Counted from the stretch's first letter, positions 36,099 through 45,496 are shown. The stretch: 64,000 nucleotides of DNA from Mobilitalea sibirica (GCF_015999265.1 NZ_JAEAGR010000004.1:1-64000), one strand, 5' to 3'. The notes: generated by a model from the letters alone, not told the origin. Numbers and translations: made by a program.

Positions 36099-36731
36099 TT
36101 AATATTCTTCCAGATACTCCAGCTTGCTTACAGATACTTCATACGCAATTCGTTTCTCAAATTCGGTCTCGCTGATTTTCTTCTGATATTCACGACTTTG
36201 AATTCTTCCCCATATCTGTACATGGCCTCCTACAGTGAATGACTCTGCAAATCTGGCGTTTCTTCCCCAGCATATACATGGAATATAATCAGATTTCCCG
36301 TATGGTCGGTTTACTGCGAGTAATACATCCGCTATTTCCCTACCAAGCGGTGTCTTACGATAGATTGGTGGCTTACATACAAAACCATCCAGAAAAATAT
36401 GATTCGGTTTTGCATTTTCTGATAATTCATCCATAATCTTAACCTCACGGGCAAATACGGATAATACTAACTTATTTTTATTTTCTTCATGACGATTATA
36501 AGATCTGAATTGACCTAAAACCTCTACATACTTACCCTTATAATCTTGTTTTACATCAATGAGCCGTTCGGAAACCATGATTGGAATCATATCATAGGAA
36601 TTACTTAGCCTGCTTACAACTACCTCCAGGATATAAAATCCTTCTCCAAATACATCATGGCTAAACGTAAAGTCACTGACTACCTCTCCTGCAATACTTA
36701 CTTGATTGTTATCAAATACTTTATCTGTCAT
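36099..36731 (-). CDS. SSB-like protein with two OB folds
   Basis: A 210-residue protein. Residues 5-100 and 108-205 each look like an OB fold of the single-strand binding protein family. The first has NQVSIAGEVVSDFTFSHDVF and KYVEVLGQFRSYNRH; the second has HIFLDGFVCKPPIYRKTPLG, then ADVLLAVNRPYGKSDYIPCICWG and VQIWGRIQSREYQKK, which is close to true SSB. A tandem-OB form without the acidic C-terminal tail of replicative SSB suggests a specialised role, not the main SSB. It is monocistronic and divergent from typA. Confidence 0.8.
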   Translation of the reverse strand: MTDKVFDNNQVSIAGEVVSDFTFSHDVFGEGFYILEVVVSRLSNSYDMIPIMVSERLIDVKQDYKGKYVEVLGQFRSYNRHEENKNKLVLSVFAREVKIMDELSENAKPNHIFLDGFVCKPPIYRKTPLGREIADVLLAVNRPYGKSDYIPCICWGRNARFAESFTVGGHVQIWGRIQSREYQKKISETEFEKRIAYEVSVSKLEYLEEY

Positions 36732-36960
36732 ATCGTACCTCTCCCTTCTCTCCTGGCGTACCTTTTTACGCCATTCTGCTCTAAAATGTGGGGTAAATTC
36801 CTCTGTTTAGTCAAAAACAGCTTTCATTCACCTATGATAATATATATGCGGATTTCCATATTTTAGAAGTAAAAAATGATATATATTATAAAAATAACCA
36901 ATTTCTGTTATTTTATACAAATATAATGAAAAAAATTATTTATTTTTCATGAAAGGGACG

Positions 36961-36990
36961 TTGATTTTCTTTTCTTGCCTATGCTACAAT
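36961..36990 (+). promoter_or_regulatory. Promoter of typA
   Basis: TTGATT (36961-36966) and TACAAT (36985-36990), spacing 18, 51 bases before the start codon. In the same 310-base gap a GGCGTA/TACGCC hairpin at 36764-36781 lies in the leader of the divergent SSB-like gene. Confidence 0.6.
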
Positions 36991-37041
36991 GTAAAGGTTG
37001 TTAAGGTAGCAGTTATGCTAGTAGAAAGAAGGTAAATTTTT

Positions 37042-38874
37042 ATGATAAGAGAGGATATTCGAAACATTGCTATCATTGCTCATGTTGACCACGGTAAAAC
37101 AACCTTGGTAGATGAGTTATTAAAACAAAGCGGCGTGTTTCGATCCAACCAAACAGTAGCAGAAAGAGTCATGGACTCCAATGCATTGGAAAGAGAGCGA
37201 GGTATTACGATTCTATCGAAAAATACAGCTGTCTCTTATAACGGAGTCAAGATTAATATCATAGATACGCCCGGTCATGCCGACTTTGGTGGCGAGGTTG
37301 AACGTGTTCTTAAAATGGTAAATGGTGTTATACTGGTGGTAGATGCGTTTGAAGGTCCCATGCCACAAACAAAATTTGTACTAAAAAAAGCTTTAGAGCT
37401 TTCTTTACCGGTCATTGTATGCATTAATAAAATGGACCGTCCGGAAGCCAGACCGGTCGAAGTTGTTGATGAGGTTTTAGAATTGTTATTGGAACTGGAT
37501 GCCGATGAAACCCAACTGGATTGTCCGTTTGTCTTTGCATCGGCAAAAGCAGGGGTTGCTTCCCTCTCTATAGAGGAAGAAGCCAATAATATGCATCCTC
37601 TGTTTGAAACTATTATTAATTATATTCCAGCCCCTGAAGGTGATCCGGACAAAAGCACTCAGGTTTTAATCAGTACTATTGATTATAATGAATATGTAGG
37701 TCGAATCGGTATCGGTAAGGTGGACAACGGTACTATAAAAGTAAATCAGGAAGCCGTTATGGTTAATGCCCATGATCCTAATAAATATATGAAAGTAAAA
37801 ATCAGCAAACTCTATGAGTTTGACGGTTTAAAAAGAGTTGAGGTTTCAGAAGCTACGATTGGAGCAATTGTAGCCATTTCAGGAATAGCTGATATCCATA
37901 TTGGTGATACCATCTGCTCTCCTGAAAACCCGAAACCTATTCCATTTCAGAAAATTTCAGAACCGACAATTGCTATGTACTTTAATGTAAATGACAGTCC
38001 CTTAGCGGGAACCGAAGGAAAGTTCGTAACCTCGAGACATTTAAGAGAGCGTCTGATGCGGGAATTAAATACCGATGTCAGCCTTCGGGTAGAAGAAACA
38101 GATACAACCGAAAGCTTTAAAGTATCCGGTAGAGGAGAACTTCACCTGTCTGTTTTAATTGAGAACATGAGACGAGAAGGCTATGAATTCTCTGTAAGTA
38201 AAGCTGAGGTATTATTTAAAACAGATGAGAACGGCAAAAAATTGGAACCAATGGAACATGCAATGATTGATGTCCCGGATGAATTTGCAGGATCTGTTAT
38301 CGAAAAGATGGGCCAGCGAAAAGGAGAAATGATCAACATGCACACTTCCGGCAGCGGTCACACCCGTATCGAGTTCTCTGTTCCAGCTAGAGGACTGATA
38401 GGTTATCGTGGAGAATTCCTGACTGATACCAAGGGTAACGGAATCATCAATACCCTGTTTGATGGTTACGGTCCATATAAGGGTGATATACAATATCGCA
38501 AATCCGGAAGCCTAATTGCCTATGAAACCGGTGAAAGCATAACTTATGGACTTTATAATGCACAGGAGCGTGGTGTTTTGTTCATTGGACCAGGAGTCCG
38601 AGTTTACTCCGGTATGGTTGTAGGTCAAAACGCTAAAGCTGAGGATATTGAAGTAAATGTCTGCAAACGTAAGCAACTTACCAATACAAGGTCCTCCGGC
38701 GCTGACGATGCCCTAAAACTATCTCCTCCAAAAGTATTAAGTCTGGAACAAGCCTTGGAGTTTATCGAAACTGACGAGCTTTTAGAAGTAACTCCACTGA
38801 ATCTACGTATTAGAAAGAAAACCCTTGATCCAACCATAAGGGCCAGAGAAAAGAGAAATAAACAAAGTAGCTAA
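37042..38874 (+). CDS. typA: Translational GTPase TypA/BipA
   Basis: A 610-residue ribosome-binding GTPase acting in 50S assembly and stress adaptation. The G1 motif AHVDHGKTTL is near residue 13, switch II DTPGHADFGGEVERVL follows, and NKMD is the G4 motif. The C-terminal TypA-specific part has GSGHTRIEFSVPARGLIGYRGEF in two segments and the conserved RKRQLTN-like block near the end. Length is typical. AGAAGG site before the ATG. Monocistronic. Confidence 0.97.
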   Translation: MIREDIRNIAIIAHVDHGKTTLVDELLKQSGVFRSNQTVAERVMDSNALERERGITILSKNTAVSYNGVKINIIDTPGHADFGGEVERVLKMVNGVILVVDAFEGPMPQTKFVLKKALELSLPVIVCINKMDRPEARPVEVVDEVLELLLELDADETQLDCPFVFASAKAGVASLSIEEEANNMHPLFETIINYIPAPEGDPDKSTQVLISTIDYNEYVGRIGIGKVDNGTIKVNQEAVMVNAHDPNKYMKVKISKLYEFDGLKRVEVSEATIGAIVAISGIADIHIGDTICSPENPKPIPFQKISEPTIAMYFNVNDSPLAGTEGKFVTSRHLRERLMRELNTDVSLRVEETDTTESFKVSGRGELHLSVLIENMRREGYEFSVSKAEVLFKTDENGKKLEPMEHAMIDVPDEFAGSVIEKMGQRKGEMINMHTSGSGHTRIEFSVPARGLIGYRGEFLTDTKGNGIINTLFDGYGPYKGDIQYRKSGSLIAYETGESITYGLYNAQERGVLFIGPGVRVYSGMVVGQNAKAEDIEVNVCKRKQLTNTRSSGADDALKLSPPKVLSLEQALEFIETDELLEVTPLNLRIRKKTLDPTIRAREKRNKQSS

Positions 38875-38914
38875 ATAAACACCTAGAAATTATGCAATAT
38901 GATTTTTAAGGATA

Positions 38915-38985
38915 GAAGGAAAGGAACCTATACCGAGATGTGTTTTCGATACCACCAACATCTTCGGCATAGGTCCCTTTCCTTC
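38915..38985 (+). terminator. Terminator of typA
   Basis: A long stem, GAAGGAAAGGAACCTAT with ATAGGTCCCTTTCCTTC plus an inner CCGAGATGT/ACATCTTCGG pairing, about 25 pairs in all, 40 bases past the stop codon. Confidence 0.8.
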
Positions 38986-39141
38986 TTCCCTTTCAACATT
39001 CGTATAAGACCTGGGTGGTAAGAATTATTTCATTCTTCTTGTTTCAAGTTCTTATGCAAAAAATTTATACACAACCTATTTTCTAGACTTTTCTTTACAT
39101 ATTTTTTTATTTGCGAAAAGCTTCGATGTTTCTTAACATAT

Positions 39142-39167
39142 AAAAACCTACTTTACAGTAGGTTTTT
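39142..39167. terminator. Terminator of the Panacea-type gene
   Basis: A perfect 10-pair stem AAAAACCTAC/GTAGGTTTTT with a 6-base loop and T-runs on both strands, 52 bases past the stop at 39219. With the previous hairpin it fills the gap 38875-39218; nothing else is seen there. Confidence 0.8.
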
Positions 39168-39218
39168 GAAAGTTTGATATTAATTTAACATTTTGCTTCA
39201 AAAAAATTATACCATGTA

Positions 39219-40013
39219 TTAGATATTTAATTCCCTAATATCCTGAACTCTTTTATCTGGATAATTACCTATCTCTTTTAAGGATGTAATGTGATACTGA
39301 GTAAGTATTTCTTTAAAGTAGGTTTTTAATGTATCCTTAGAAATGATTTTATTATTGTATTTATCCCTTGAAATCTTTATCATAGATTTTTCAAATGCCG
39401 ATATAGCACGTAGTGCTTTCGGTCCATACCACGTAAAACTATCATATACAGCATCAATTAATTCTTTTTCCTCTTCTGTTAGAAATTCTTCATTTACTTC
39501 CAGTGTACGAATTCCATTCTTTTTCATAGCCTCATAAAGTTTATGATAAGGCATTTGATTACTACTGATGCCGCATTCCTCCTGAAACATCTCCTTATCC
39601 TTTATAGCCAGTGAAAATGCCTGAATATAATAAAGAAGATACTGGATATAACTTGCGCAAATTTCTGCACTACTCTTATTAACGATATAATAAGCGGCCG
39701 CATAGATTTTTGAAGCCATAATTTTTGACAGAACTGCTTTTTTACTTTTCTTATAAGCGACATTTGTTAAACACTCTTTCCGCTTATTTAAGAGATCATA
39801 ATAAAATTCCGGATCGTTTAATATCGTTTTTAGCTTATTCGAATACTCGTTCGTTGGAATGTCCCCTTCCATATAACGAATTATCGTTGTTTCCCCCCAT
39901 CCAAGTAGCTTAGCTAATGGTTTTTTACCGATACGATAACGTTCCAATATTAATCTGATCTCTTCAGCTGTTATAATAGCTTCATTGTCCATTTCAATTC
40001 TAATACTGTTCAT
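39219..40013 (-). CDS. XRE-type HTH protein with a Panacea-like (DUF4065) domain
   Basis: A 264-residue protein. The N-terminal helix-turn-helix (about 15-70; ITAEEIRLILERYRIGKKPL then GWGETTIIRYMEGDIPT) is of the kind found in MqsA/XRE antitoxins. Residues 105-235 fit the Panacea pattern: helices around SYIQYLLYYIQAFSLA, YHKLYEAMKKNGI and EEEKELIDAVYDSFTWYGPKALRAIS. Panacea antitoxins neutralise many unrelated toxins, normally from an adjacent gene. No partner is visible on either side (typA and an AI-2E permease), so this is an orphan or acts as a plain regulator. The usual WKYGPV motif is not conserved. Confidence 0.65.
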   Translation of the reverse strand: MNSIRIEMDNEAIITAEEIRLILERYRIGKKPLAKLLGWGETTIIRYMEGDIPTNEYSNKLKTILNDPEFYYDLLNKRKECLTNVAYKKSKKAVLSKIMASKIYAAAYYIVNKSSAEICASYIQYLLYYIQAFSLAIKDKEMFQEECGISSNQMPYHKLYEAMKKNGIRTLEVNEEFLTEEEKELIDAVYDSFTWYGPKALRAISAFEKSMIKISRDKYNNKIISKDTLKTYFKEILTQYHITSLKEIGNYPDKRVQDIRELNI

Positions 40014-40130
40014 ATACTTACTCCTCAGCTTAAATACGAATCCTTTGTATAGTTACTTTTTTCCGATTATATAATACCACTGATTTATTCAGTTGTATAT
40101 GGAACTTTAGGATTATTTTGTCACTGCTTT

Positions 40131-41234
40131 CTAAAACTTTCTAAACTCATTAATATCATGTGTGATTATCTTCAAACCCTTGATAAAACGGTCAAACACA
40201 CCCACCCGGTAAAGGTTAACCAATACCATTCCTATGGGTATTCCAAGAATCATTCCAAGGACTCCATAAAACCGATATCCGGTAAACATAAAAAATAGAG
40301 TTGCTAAAGGGCTGATACCTACACTATCCCCTACCATTTTGGGCTGTAATACCTGCTTAATAACTTGGCAGATCAGATAAATTACTATCAGACCGATTGC
40401 CCTCATATAATTACCTGTTAACATATCAATAATTGCCCATGGCCATAAAACAGCCCCTGTTCCGAAAACTGGCAAAAAATCCAAGAACGCTATTCCTAAA
40501 GCAAGTAAAAACGAGTAACCAACCGTTAGAACTTCAAAACCCACAAACATAATCACAGTTATGATTAACATGATTTTAAATTGGGCTTTAAAATAGCCTC
40601 CTACAGCAGTCTTAAAGTTATCATTAATAATGTACCATCCATTGTTTATTGAGTTTGGCATTATTTTCTTTATGCCGTCTATCAGTTCGTCTCTTTTGGC
40701 AATAAAGAAATATGCAGATAATATGGATATAATAGTCATAAGAAATACTTCCGCTATGTTCTTAGCAAAAGTTCCCGCGGTATCTATGGTAACTTCTTTG
40801 GATAGATAATCACCCATATTCTTAAACATATCATCGATACCTGTACGAATACTCTTCGGTAAAGATCTAGAGGCCAGGCTTAACCGATTGGAAAGAGCCT
40901 CAAACTGTAAGCTGATACGGTCAATGATTTCCGGAAGATCATCGGTCAAAGAGCTTATCTCCTTTACCAAAAACGCAATCAGAAGATACAGTGTTCCGAC
41001 AATGGCTGCAATGACAATAATGATAATCAATGCCGAACTATGTTTTCTTAATAGTTTCACTCTCTTCTCTAAAAATTTAACTAACGGATTAGCGATCATT
41101 GACACAATCCACCCAATAACAAAAGGAATGAAAAATCCAATGATTTTAGGAAGAATAAAAATCAGAAATAAAACTGTCAAGATTAGTAATATAAAATTAA
41201 TTACGATTTTGACATAGATTATGGGTTCTCTCAT
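40131..41234 (-). CDS. AI-2E family transporter
   Basis: A 367-residue membrane protein with about eight helices. FFIPFVIGWIVSMIANPLVKFLEKR near the start and FLDFLPVFGTGAVLWPWAIIDML followed by QPKMVGDSVGISPLATLFFMFTGYRFYGVLGMILGIP in the C-terminal half, here quoted only as landmarks, are the conserved family blocks; it resembles the sporulation-linked YtvI subgroup. The substrate is unknown; the autoinducer-2 link is proven for very few members. The start at 41232-41234 follows GGAGGATGCT. Confidence 0.88.
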   Translation of the reverse strand: MREPIIYVKIVINFILLILTVLFLIFILPKIIGFFIPFVIGWIVSMIANPLVKFLEKRVKLLRKHSSALIIIIVIAAIVGTLYLLIAFLVKEISSLTDDLPEIIDRISLQFEALSNRLSLASRSLPKSIRTGIDDMFKNMGDYLSKEVTIDTAGTFAKNIAEVFLMTIISILSAYFFIAKRDELIDGIKKIMPNSINNGWYIINDNFKTAVGGYFKAQFKIMLIITVIMFVGFEVLTVGYSFLLALGIAFLDFLPVFGTGAVLWPWAIIDMLTGNYMRAIGLIVIYLICQVIKQVLQPKMVGDSVGISPLATLFFMFTGYRFYGVLGMILGIPIGMVLVNLYRVGVFDRFIKGLKIITHDINEFRKF

Positions 41235-41500
41235 AGCATCCTCCGACCGTGTCACTTTCTTACCCAATTATAATACAAATTAAGGAAATATGTAAACCTG
41301 TTTATTCTATTTATCTATTATTTTTCCTTATGATACGTATTATTTTTTCTCATGTTAAGGTTTCATAAGTACTTATTTTATTGCTTATAAATTATGTTTG
41401 TGTATTGGTAATCTATATATATTTACTAGTTTTATTTTAAGTTTAATTTCCAGTAACATATAGTTTACGTTATGATTTTATTTACTTGTTACTGTTATTT

Positions 41501-42346
41501 TCAGGTTCTCTTTTTTACCAACCTGATATAAAGTGTCAAAAAGAAGATTACAGCAGATATGATAACAATTGTAGGGCCGGTGGCCGTGCCACTATAATAG
41601 GAGACAATTAATCCAAGAATGCCGGAGAACATTGAGATCATTACAGAAAACAGATGGTATTCTCTCATATTACCCGCAATATTACGACTGGCTGCTGCCG
41701 GTAATATTAATAAGGCATTAATAATTAGAATACCCACCCATTTAATCGAAAACATAACTATGACAGCAATTAATACACTGAATAGATCCTCCATAAGATT
41801 TGTATTAATTTTTTTACTTTTTGCTAAGGTTTCATTTACACCAACTGCATGTAACTTATTAAACCCTACAATCCAGAACACTATTGTTATAACAAAGATA
41901 ATTAACAAAGATAACAATTCTCTATCGGTTATACTTAGGATATCGCCTACCAACAGACCTGAGTACCTGGCAAAATTACCGCCCTTTGACAATATTACAA
42001 GCCCGATTGACATACTAAGGGAAGCAAACACAGATATAACCGTATCCGTGGATACCGTCTTTCTTCGTTTGATCTTATTTAATAAAAGGGCAAACACAAC
42101 TGCAAATACAGGCATAGTAATATTCGTGTTGGTAACTCCGAATACAGTTCCGATTGCTATACCGGTTAAGGCTGAGTGTCCTAATGCATCTGAAAAAAAT
42201 GCCATGCGGTTATTAACAATCATCGTGCCTAATACACCAAATAAGGGTGTAATAATCAAAATAGCCAACAATGCATTTTTCATAAATAGATATTCCATCC
42301 ATGAAAAGGGTAAAAGCATTTCCATTATCTTATATATTGTTTCCAT
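41501..42346 (-). CDS. znuB: Zinc/manganese ABC transporter permease
   Basis: A 281-residue permease of the ABC-3 family with about eight helices. FMKNALLAILIITPLFGVLG at the N-terminus, FFSDALGHSALTGIAIG and IKWVGILIINALLILPAAASRNIAGN are signature blocks. It is the membrane partner of the ZnuA-like and ZnuC-like proteins encoded just upstream. A 400-base gap separates it from the ATPase gene, unusual for this operon type, and partly made of a tandem duplication. Confidence 0.9.
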   Translation of the reverse strand: METIYKIMEMLLPFSWMEYLFMKNALLAILIITPLFGVLGTMIVNNRMAFFSDALGHSALTGIAIGTVFGVTNTNITMPVFAVVFALLLNKIKRRKTVSTDTVISVFASLSMSIGLVILSKGGNFARYSGLLVGDILSITDRELLSLLIIFVITIVFWIVGFNKLHAVGVNETLAKSKKINTNLMEDLFSVLIAVIVMFSIKWVGILIINALLILPAAASRNIAGNMREYHLFSVMISMFSGILGLIVSYYSGTATGPTIVIISAVIFFLTLYIRLVKKRT

Positions 42347-42618
42347 ATTAGTATGTGTATGATATTTTCGACAAACCCAATCATACTTATCCTTCCTAAA
42401 TTACTAAGAACATTGATCTCACCCTGGTAAAACCAATTAACCATTCCATGTTATAGAGTATTTGCTTATTCATAGACATTTTATATGTCTGAAACTATTA
42501 GTTCTATGATATAGATTATAACTATTCAATGTTTTTCATTAAATCTATCATGCTACTAAAGAAAGCATTATCTGGCTTATGATAATCTCTGCAAGAAATA
42601 CCTATAACGCTAAGTAAA

Positions 42619-42765
42619 ATTGTTACTTTCACTGTAGAATTTTTATATCCACCACCAATGAAAGTGAATAGATTTATCTGAAAACGCTTTTAGATTGTTA
42701 CTATCACCGAAAGAACTTTTACATCCATCAAGGAAGATGCATAGATTTATCTGAAAACTCTCTTA
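42619..42765. repeat. Two-copy imperfect 75-bp tandem repeat over the end of znuC
   Basis: Copy one (42694-42765) contains the last codons and stop of the ATPase gene; copy two (42619-42690) follows in the non-coding gap. Both read ATTGTTACT..., then CATCCA or CACCAATG-type spacers, and end ATAGATTTATCTGAAAAC. The second copy preserves the stop codon region. The remainder of the gap 42347-42618 has no gene. Confidence 0.75.
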
Positions 42766-43517
42766 AATTCTTCACTTTCCAACACCTCTTGCGGTGTTCC
42801 TTCGACAAGAATTTTCCTGTCCATAAGTATTACGTAATCAGCATATTTTTGGACAAATTCAAAATCGTGGGCTACAATTATCATAGCTAAATCATAGTTT
42901 TTTCTTAGCATATCGATGTTTTTGTAAAATAACTGCATACCATTTTTATCAATTCCTGACACCGGTTCATCCAACAGCAACAGATTCGGAACCGGTGTTA
43001 TTGCAATTGATAATAATACTCTTTGTAACTCTCCCCCGGATAAATCACAAGCCCGCTTATCAATCAAATCCTGTGCTTCGAAGATACTTAGTTGCTCTTT
43101 TACTTTGGCATATACCTTTGGATTTTTTCTTAAAAAAACCGGAGAATTACTAATATATCCTGCAAAAAGGTCATACACGCTCATCGGTGTATTTTTTTCC
43201 ATATTAATATACTGTGGAACATATCCAACACTCAGATTTTCCATCATCTGATTTCTGAGATTTGTAAATTCTATTGTTCCTTCATGCTTTATCTCACCTA
43301 AAATTGCTTTAATCAACGTGCTTTTCCCGGCACCGTTTTTCCCTATAATTACCGTGATTTTACCGCAGTGGATATGAAGGTTAATGTTTTCTATAATCGT
43401 CAGATCTCCATCCCGAACACTAATCCCATTCATTTTAATGCAATGAAGACCACAGGCAGCTTCAGAAGCGCAATCTGTTACTTTATGCTTTTTTATTTTT
43501 ACAGAATTATTTTTCAT
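42747..43517 (-). CDS. znuC: Zinc/manganese ABC transporter ATPase
   Basis: A 256-residue ATPase. Walker A GKNGAGKST, signature LSGGELQRVLL and Walker B LLLLDEPVSGID are intact. Before the ATPase fold an N-terminal extension of about 28 residues carries three Cys and a His (CASEAACGLHC), a feature of this subgroup in clostridia and possibly a metal site. The start lies nine bases after the stop of the binding-protein gene. The gene end is part of a tandem duplication. Confidence 0.92.
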   Translation of the reverse strand: MKNNSVKIKKHKVTDCASEAACGLHCIKMNGISVRDGDLTIIENINLHIHCGKITVIIGKNGAGKSTLIKAILGEIKHEGTIEFTNLRNQMMENLSVGYVPQYINMEKNTPMSVYDLFAGYISNSPVFLRKNPKVYAKVKEQLSIFEAQDLIDKRACDLSGGELQRVLLSIAITPVPNLLLLDEPVSGIDKNGMQLFYKNIDMLRKNYDLAMIIVAHDFEFVQKYADYVILMDRKILVEGTPQEVLESEEFKRVFR

Positions 43518-43526
43518 TGCTACTCC

Positions 43527-44549
43527 CTATCGAAAGGCTTCTTGCAGCGTATTCAGATTATTTTGCATTGCATTCAGATAAGAATCTTTCGTTCCGTCTC
43601 CGGTAACCCCTGAATCAATTACGTAAACATCTGCATCCGTTTCCTTCTCAATTTGCTGCGTAATATCTGTTCCGTATTGTTCCTCTGTAAACAGATAGGG
43701 TATACCCTCCTGTCTGATTAAATCTATAACCTCAGCTATTTCCCCGGCACTTAGAGCTGTATCCTCTTCTACTTCAACGGTATAAGCAACTTCTAGTCCT
43801 GCCCGTGCTGCTATATATTCAAAGGAATCATGGAATATAACAACCTTATTATTTTTAGGAGACTGAGACGCATTTTCCTGAACCCGTTTTAAGTTCTCTA
43901 CATATTCAGAATCCAGATCCGTTACTTTTCGAATATATTCCCGTGCATTTGATTCGATTTTTTGCACTAATTCGTTTAATATTTCGTCACTGATTGTCTC
44001 ATCTATGCTTGCCCGTTCTTGTATGTATGATACAAGTCCGTTTCTGGCATTTATGATTTGGGTAATATAAAGCTGTGGGTCCAACCATACGTGAGGATTT
44101 GGTCCATGCTCATGTTCCTCTTCTTCCTCTTCCTCCTCACCTTCCTCGTCATGTTCCTCTTCTTCACCGGATAACATAGGAATGCCTTTACTACTATTAA
44201 TTAGACCTAAATCAGGATAATTATTTATAACATCCTCAATATATGTTTCCATTCCTCCACCATTCATGATTAAAACATCAGCCTCTGATAAAATTTTCAT
44301 ATCTTCTGTTGTAAGTTGATAATCATGTAGACATCCGGCGCTAAAATCCGTTAAGCTTCTAACTTCAATCTCGTCAATTTGATCAACTAAATTTAAAGTC
44401 ATGATATAGGTTGGATAGAAGGATGTAGCAACTTGGATTTTTGCTTTCTCTCTTTCATTATTGTTATTCTGATTTATCATAATAAAAAGTATTGTACCTA
44501 CTAAAAGTATTGCCATAATACTAATCAGCATAAATAATTTCTTTTTCAT
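43527..44549 (-). CDS. znuA: Zinc ABC transporter substrate-binding protein
   Basis: A 340-residue metal-binding receptor of the cluster 9 family. Metal ligands lie in GCLHDYQLT, HGPNPHVWLDP and FHDSFEY. An acidic and His-rich loop (EEEEHDEEG to EEHEHG) precedes the second ligand, typical of zinc-specific members. Unusually, the N-terminal hydrophobic segment (about 6-25) ends without a lipobox Cys, so the protein seems held by an uncleaved helix. First gene of znuA-znuC-znuB, with a palindromic operator candidate just upstream. Confidence 0.92.
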   Translation of the reverse strand: MKKKLFMLISIMAILLVGTILFIMINQNNNNEREKAKIQVATSFYPTYIMTLNLVDQIDEIEVRSLTDFSAGCLHDYQLTTEDMKILSEADVLIMNGGGMETYIEDVINNYPDLGLINSSKGIPMLSGEEEEHDEEGEEEEEEEEHEHGPNPHVWLDPQLYITQIINARNGLVSYIQERASIDETISDEILNELVQKIESNAREYIRKVTDLDSEYVENLKRVQENASQSPKNNKVVIFHDSFEYIAARAGLEVAYTVEVEEDTALSAGEIAEVIDLIRQEGIPYLFTEEQYGTDITQQIEKETDADVYVIDSGVTGDGTKDSYLNAMQNNLNTLQEAFR

Positions 44550-44573
44550 AACTTATATTCTCCTTTATCTAAT

Positions 44574-44588
44574 TGCAACTCATTTGCA
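44574..44588. promoter_or_regulatory. Candidate Fur/Zur-family operator before znuA
   Basis: TGCAA-CTCAT-TTGCA, a 15-base inverted repeat 25 bases before the znuA start. Location and symmetry suit a metalloregulator. I cannot confirm the exact consensus used by this lineage. Confidence 0.5.
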
Positions 44589-44762
44589 TTTACATATTAT
44601 ATTATAAGTATTACCCTATGTCAACCTGTTTAGACTATTAGAGATAAATGCAAGGTAAAAGTTAAATGCTATCTTGTAATGTGATTTTTTTTATGATATG
44701 ATTTCAGATAATAATTTTAGATTAAGATAGAAATAAGACATTATTTAAGGAGGCAAATTTTT

Positions 44763-45269
44763 ATGAATTCCAGTAAAATCACCAAACTGGTTACAGCTGC
44801 TTTAATGGCTGCTTTAACCTGCGTTGCTACAGCTATTCTTCCCATAAAGGTTCCCTTTGTTGAGAGCGCTTATATTCACCCCGGAGATACCTTTGTTATT
44901 CTATCCGGTATTGTATTAGGTCCGGTATACGGAGGTTTAGCAGCCGGTATCGGCTCAATGTTTGCTGACTTGTATGTTAGTTACCCCTTTTTCTGGGTTA
45001 CGCTAATTGTTAAAATGGTCGCGGCTATTGTCGGATATTTCGCTTATAAGTATATTAGACATTATTCCTTATTTTTTGCATGTCTTTTTGGTGGAGTAGC
45101 CGTTACACTGGGTTACTTTATCTTAGAGTCATATCTCTATGGAATTGCAAAAGGAATTATTGGTGCACCTTTTAATATCATTCAGACAATCTTTAGTATA
45201 ATCTTAACCTCTTTGTTATTACCTTTATTACGAAAAGTACCACAAATCAGGGAATTAATAAGAAGATAA
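44763..45269 (+). CDS. ECF transporter S component
   Basis: A 168-residue membrane protein with six helices. The opening KITKLVTAALMAALTCVAT, the loop YIHPGDTFVILSGIVLGP and GGLAAGIGSMFADL are typical of vitamin-type S components (ECF-ribofla_trS family). It binds a substrate, perhaps a vitamin or its precursor, and borrows a shared energising module encoded elsewhere. The substrate is not readable here. AAGGAGG site before the ATG. No riboswitch is visible in its 200-base leader. Confidence 0.88.
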   Translation: MNSSKITKLVTAALMAALTCVATAILPIKVPFVESAYIHPGDTFVILSGIVLGPVYGGLAAGIGSMFADLYVSYPFFWVTLIVKMVAAIVGYFAYKYIRHYSLFFACLFGGVAVTLGYFILESYLYGIAKGIIGAPFNIIQTIFSIILTSLLLPLLRKVPQIRELIRR

Positions 45270-45363
45270 TATTATAGCGATCAGTTATATTCTTACTATT
45301 ATACTAACATCAATTATTACTTCTAATAATATATTACATTAGAATATATCAATGTCTTAACTA

Positions 45364-45393
45364 TTGACGAACTAAGTTTTTTAGGCATATAAT
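45364..45393 (+). promoter_or_regulatory. Promoter of the ZTP riboswitch-pflB transcript
   Basis: TTGACG (45364-45369) and TATAAT (45388-45393), spacing 18, immediately upstream of the aptamer. Confidence 0.75.
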
Positions 45394-45397
45394 AAAT

Positions 45398-45496
45398 ATG
45401 ATCGGAACTGGCGGATAAGTGGAAAACCACGGGGGACCGATCATTGAGCTTTTTTGTATTAACTGGAAGCTAAAAATAAATGTCGACCGCCTGGGC
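45398..45496 (+). promoter_or_regulatory. ZTP riboswitch (pfl motif)
   Basis: P1 arms TGATCGG/CCGATCA enclose AACTGGCGGATAAGTGG and CCACGGGGGA, the conserved 5' domain. After a linker the second domain GACCGCCTGGGC (45485-45496) follows, the hallmark of the class. The aptamer senses ZTP/ZMP, which build up when 10-formyl-THF is short. The linker holds its own TTAACTGG segment. The gene controlled is pflB, which supplies formate. Confidence 0.93.

Noticed and set aside
35808-36242. 144-residue plus-strand frame before and over the SSB-like gene
   Set aside because: It runs through two hairpins and the end of the opposite gene; no ribosome site and no recognisable sequence.
41619-42362. 247-residue plus-strand frame opposite znuB
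   Set aside because: Antisense to a clear ABC-3 permease; product is low-complexity (Ile, Asn, Thr) and has no start signal.
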